From: an uncultured Hyphomicrobiales bacterium
GTDB taxonomy: Bacteria > Pseudomonadota > Alphaproteobacteria > Rhizobiales > CAJQND01
Direction of reading: 5' to 3'
Assembly (NCBI GenBank): GCA_905479595.1
Contig: CAJQND010000303.1
Location: 1-15,533, forward strand
DNA: 15,533 nt
Both the position numbers and the translations under genes were made by a program. This document shows, one piece after another, positions 13,037 to 15,533 of this stretch. The notes below the pieces were generated by a model, which was not told the DNA's origin, searched no databases, and was given only the letters and a program-made list of their open reading frames with translations. Each line of letters opens with the position of its first letter. Within the stretch, counting starts at the first letter, position 1.

Positions 13037-13972
13037 ATGTGTGGAATTGCAGGTCTTATCCACCGGGGCAAGAGCTCAAATGTTGGCGGTGAAATGACCG
13101 CCATATTGCAGGCGCTCAAGCATCGCGGGCCCGATTCAACCGGGTTTGCAGTATACGGCCCCCCAAATCCAGGCGACTATGTGATGCGGGTCAAGGTCGC
13201 GGAACAAGAAGATATGGCCAAGGGCCATGGTATTCACGACCAGATTTCTGAACGTATTGCCGAGGTTGAAAAGCGCCTGGAGTATCACGGTGCGAAGGTG
13301 AAGGAAAAAGAAGCGGCTACCGAATATGCGCTGCGCTACATTATTGCCCATGATGGCGACACCGAAAAAATGGTGCGTCATATTGAGGAAATTGACAGCG
13401 TTGAAATTCTGTCGATGGGTAACGGCCTGGAACTGATCAAGGATCTGGGTGATGCTGCGGTGGTGGCAGGCGCATATGGGCTTGAGACATTTCAGGGTAC
13501 CCATGCAATTGGCCACACCCGGATGGCGACGGAATCTGATGTTGATATCCGTTCTGCCCATCCTTATTGGGCATTTCCGTATAATGATGTCTCGGTGGTT
13601 CATAACGGCCAGATTACCAATTACTGGATCATGCGGCGTGAGATGGAGCGCAAAGGCCACCGCTTCATGTCTAATTGTGATTCTGAATTGCTAGCGGTTT
13701 ATACTGCAGACAATTTGGCGAATGGCGCCAGTCTGGAAGACAGCCTGCGCAGCTCCATTACTGATATTGATGGCGTTTTCACCTATCTGGTGGCGACTAA
13801 AGACCAGCTTGGAATGGCCAAAGATACCATGGCCGCAAAGCCACTGGTTCTTTACGAAAGCGATGATCTGATTGCCATGGCCTCTGAAGAAGTCGCCATC
13901 CGGTCGATCTTGCCCCAGGAAATCGACACATATGATCCTTATGACGAGGAGGTTCGGGTATGGCAGGCATGA
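13037..13972 (+). CDS. Class II glutamine amidotransferase subunit of split glutamate synthase (MgsA/GlxB-like)
   Basis: A 311-aa Ntn-hydrolase amidotransferase. Cys2 (MCGIAGL) becomes the N-terminal nucleophile after Met removal. Other GATase II elements: HRGPDSTGFA (29-38), GHTRMAT with Arg162, VHNGQITN with the oxyanion Asn190-Gly191, and CDSELL with Asp215. A segment of about 100 residues between 50 and 150, charged and probably helical (KRLEYHGAKVKEKEAATEYA), separates the first strands from GHTRMAT. Known homologues are MgsA of N-methylglutamate synthase and GlxB; they form a complex with the two subunits encoded next. AAGGAG (13021-13026) precedes ATG 13037. The 3' end overlaps the next gene by 13 bases. 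Whether it handles glutamine amide N or an alkylamine cannot be told from sequence. Confidence 0.88.
   Translation: MCGIAGLIHRGKSSNVGGEMTAILQALKHRGPDSTGFAVYGPPNPGDYVMRVKVAEQEDMAKGHGIHDQISERIAEVEKRLEYHGAKVKEKEAATEYALRYIIAHDGDTEKMVRHIEEIDSVEILSMGNGLELIKDLGDAAVVAGAYGLETFQGTHAIGHTRMATESDVDIRSAHPYWAFPYNDVSVVHNGQITNYWIMRREMERKGHRFMSNCDSELLAVYTADNLANGASLEDSLRSSITDIDGVFTYLVATKDQLGMAKDTMAAKPLVLYESDDLIAMASEEVAIRSILPQEIDTYDPYDEEVRVWQA
13947..13952 (+). promoter_or_regulatory. Strong ribosome binding site inside the preceding gene
   Basis: AGGAGG lies 7 bases before ATG 13960 and inside the last codons of the class II amidotransferase gene. It supports this start and tight translational coupling of the two synthase subunits. 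Confidence 0.65.
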
Positions 13973-14829
13973 GCGACGCCCAATTGAAAGAGATGAATCA
14001 AGATGAGCGCGCACAAGCGCTTGGAATGACGACGGAACAGCTTACCGGCCGTTCTTTGCTGATTGAATTTAACGAGGCGGAAGAAGAACGTTTTGCCTAC
14101 CCATGGGCACCAGACGTTGATTTCAACAAGCGAACGGAAATAGACGCTGATGGCATGACAACCACCGAAGTGGGCAACAAATTGCGCGCACTGATGGCTG
14201 ATGGCTACGGCACTATCGTAGTAAAGAACCCACGCGGGATGCATTCTCTTGGCGTTGGTATCTTGAGCCGTCTCAATCTTATTTTTGAAGGCTCTCTTGG
14301 TTATTTCGCCGTCGGGCTGATAGATGGGCCGAACGTGCGCATTAATGGCCGCGTCGGCTGGTCATGCGGTGAGAATATGATGTCGGGCACTATCGTCATC
14401 GCGAAAAACGCGGGCTCCACGTTCGGTGCGGCCATTCGCGGTGGTGATTTGGTGTGCAAAGGCTCTGTTGGTTCGCGCACAGGCATCGACATGAAAGGTG
14501 GAACCATTCTTGTCGGCGGTGACACTGGTGCACTTTCGGGTTTCATGATGCAGCGCGGGCGCATGGTTGTGTGCGGCAATGCAGGCAAAAACCTAGGCGA
14601 CTCGATGTATGATGGCACGATCTATGTGGGTGGCGAAATTCGCTCACTCGGCGTCGATGCGGTAACCGAAAAACTTTCCGATTCTGACAAAGCCTGGCTC
14701 ACCCGCAAGCTCACCCAGTATGAGATGATGCCTGAAAAGGGTGTTGATCACTTTACGAAGATCGTCGCTGGTAAGCAGCTTTGGAACTATGACAATCTCG
14801 AACCAACCGAGAAAAAACTCATCCTCTAG
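13960..14829 (+). CDS. GXGXG beta-helix subunit of split glutamate synthase (MgsB/GlxC-like)
   Basis: A 289-aa protein equivalent to the C-terminal GXGXG domain of the large glutamate synthase subunit, supplied as a separate chain, as in MgsB and GlxC. The right-handed beta-helix covers about residues 95-230 and shows regular Gly-rich turns (NGRVGWSCGENMMSGTIVIAK, GGDLVCKGSVG, MKGGTILVGGDTGALSG, MVVCGNAGKNLGDSMYDG). It holds the other two subunits together and lines the ammonia or amine path. About 60 residues of polar N-terminal sequence, including DERAQALGMTTEQL, and a C-terminal tail (KAWLTRKLTQYEMMPEKG) extend beyond the core, so it is longer than minimal GlxC proteins. Start ATG 13960 overlaps the previous gene; the FMN subunit starts 23 bases after its stop. 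Confidence 0.88.
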   Translation: MAGMSDAQLKEMNQDERAQALGMTTEQLTGRSLLIEFNEAEEERFAYPWAPDVDFNKRTEIDADGMTTTEVGNKLRALMADGYGTIVVKNPRGMHSLGVGILSRLNLIFEGSLGYFAVGLIDGPNVRINGRVGWSCGENMMSGTIVIAKNAGSTFGAAIRGGDLVCKGSVGSRTGIDMKGGTILVGGDTGALSGFMMQRGRMVVCGNAGKNLGDSMYDGTIYVGGEIRSLGVDAVTEKLSDSDKAWLTRKLTQYEMMPEKGVDHFTKIVAGKQLWNYDNLEPTEKKLIL

Positions 14830-14852
14830 GGGTATGAGAAAGGACGCATGAA

Positions 14853-15533
14853 ATGGATAAACAGGTAAAAAAGCCGCTTGATCGTGACACGCACCGGTTA
14901 GGTGATTCCTTTATTTTCCCACCCCGGGTGATGGATGATATTCACGTTAAATCCGAGCTCGGACGGTATCGGATGCGTGGGTTTTCACTGTTCAAGAAAA
15001 TTCCTCATTGGGATGATCTGACATTCTTGCCAGGCACGCTCACACGCTTTGTGATTGAGGGATACCGGGAGAAATGTGAAACCAGAACTCTTATTGGTCC
15101 ACGCGCCAAGCGACCGATTGATCTTGATATTCCAGTTTATGTAACTGGCATGAGCTTTGGAGCTCTTTCGTATGAAGCCAAAACCGCGCTTGCCCGTGGT
15201 GCCACCATGGCAGGCACTGCAACCTGTTCTGGTGAAGGGGGCATGATCCCCGATGAACGGCGCTATTCGACCAAGTGGTTTTATCAATGCATCCAGTCGC
15301 GCTATGGATTTAACCCACACCATCTGGTGCTGGCCGATGGCTGCGAGTTCTTTATCGGGCAGGGTTGCAAGGTAGGGCTTGGTGGCCATTTGATGGGGCA
15401 GAAGGTTACTGACCAGGTGGCTGAAATGCGCTCCCTTCCAGCTGGCATCGACCAGCGATCTCCGGCCCGCCATCCAGACTGGCTTGGGCCTGATGACCTG
15501 GCATTGAAAATTCAGGAAATTCGCGAGGCAACT
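14853..15533 (+). CDS. FMN-binding glutamate synthase-type subunit (MgsC/GlxD-like), 3' partial
   Basis: 227 codons are visible and the frame is still open at the window end; the family is usually about 440 aa, so half is missing. It starts at ATG 14853, with GAAAGGA (14838-14844) upstream; the nearby ATG 14848 gives only a six-codon dead end. The protein opens MDKQVKKPLDRD and contains the entry of the FMN/alpha-ketoglutarate TIM barrel: IPVYVTGMSFGALSYEAK (about 95-112), ATCSGEGGMIPDERR (glutamate-synthase 'T-G-E-G-G' signature), and IGQGCKVGLGGHLMGQKV followed by IDQRSPARHPDW. These are the segments that bind FMN and the iron-sulfur cluster region in GltB/MgsC proteins. It is the catalytic redox subunit of the complex with the two preceding proteins. 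The missing C-terminal half prevents checking the Fe-S cysteines. Confidence 0.9.
   Translation, partial: MDKQVKKPLDRDTHRLGDSFIFPPRVMDDIHVKSELGRYRMRGFSLFKKIPHWDDLTFLPGTLTRFVIEGYREKCETRTLIGPRAKRPIDLDIPVYVTGMSFGALSYEAKTALARGATMAGTATCSGEGGMIPDERRYSTKWFYQCIQSRYGFNPHHLVLADGCEFFIGQGCKVGLGGHLMGQKVTDQVAEMRSLPAGIDQRSPARHPDWLGPDDLALKIQEIREAT

Noticed and set aside
14985..15473. Minus-strand open frame of 162 codons near the window end
   Set aside because: It overlaps the clearly coding FMN-binding synthase subunit on the + strand.
1..15533. CRISPR arrays, tRNA or rRNA genes, transposases or integrases
   Set aside because: No spaced direct-repeat array, no clover-leaf-like sequence and no transposase or recombinase motif was found on either strand by reading.

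Overview
The window looks like chromosome from a moderate-GC alphaproteobacterium, most likely a marine-type member of the Hyphomicrobiales. This is an inference from the gene families, the FCD-type GntR regulators and the codon usage; there is no rRNA or other marker gene to confirm it. Coding density is high and nearly every gene is on the + strand. I see no tRNA, rRNA, CRISPR array, insertion sequence or integrase.

Region 1 (1-4514) is an uptake operon. It holds the last codons of an FCD-domain GntR regulator, then an ABC importer of the NitT/TauT (SsuA/THI5) type: a secreted binding protein, permease 1, ATPase, permease 2, and a second binding-protein homologue without a signal peptide. 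A strong intrinsic-terminator-like hairpin follows the first binding protein, so the downstream genes are probably expressed by read-through. The substrate cannot be read from the sequence.

Region 2 (4541-7160) is a patch of small, mostly orphan genes: a secreted protein with thermolysin-like zinc-site motifs (HECAH and NESISD), a secreted Gly/Ala/Lys 11-residue-repeat protein, a secreted protein with a mirror-symmetric cysteine pattern (CX6CX3C-x10-CX3CX6C), a Sulfotransfer_4 family protein and, on the minus strand, an 82-aa secreted protein. Several dyad-symmetric candidate operators lie between them.

Region 3 (7387-15533) is a nitrogen/amine metabolism locus. A two-gene operon encodes an aminopeptidase M29/NicX-like protein and a class I glutamine amidotransferase (GMP-synthase-like). 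It converges on a minus-strand FadR/FCD-type GntR regulator. Divergent from the regulator runs a five-gene operon: a SoxB-like FAD oxidoreductase, a glutamine-synthetase-like ligase, and three subunits of a split glutamate synthase (class II amidotransferase, GXGXG beta-helix, FMN-binding domain; the last is cut by the window end). The last three correspond to MgsABC/GlxBCD. The layout recalls the N-methylglutamate pathway but lacks adjacent partners of the sarcosine-oxidase type (MgdBCD/SoxDAG). The ligase has Trp where ammonia-using glutamine synthetases have the catalytic flap Glu.

My working hypothesis is a gamma-glutamylation route for an organic amine: ligase makes the gamma-glutamyl amide, the flavoenzyme oxidises it, the split synthase recycles or transfers the amino group, and the class I amidotransferase homologue removes the glutamyl group. 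It would have the logic of PuuA/B/D or of the aniline AtdA1/A2 pair. A repeated element close to TTAATCCAATT lies in both promoter regions and around a good promoter of the GntR gene, which ties the two operons into one probable regulon.
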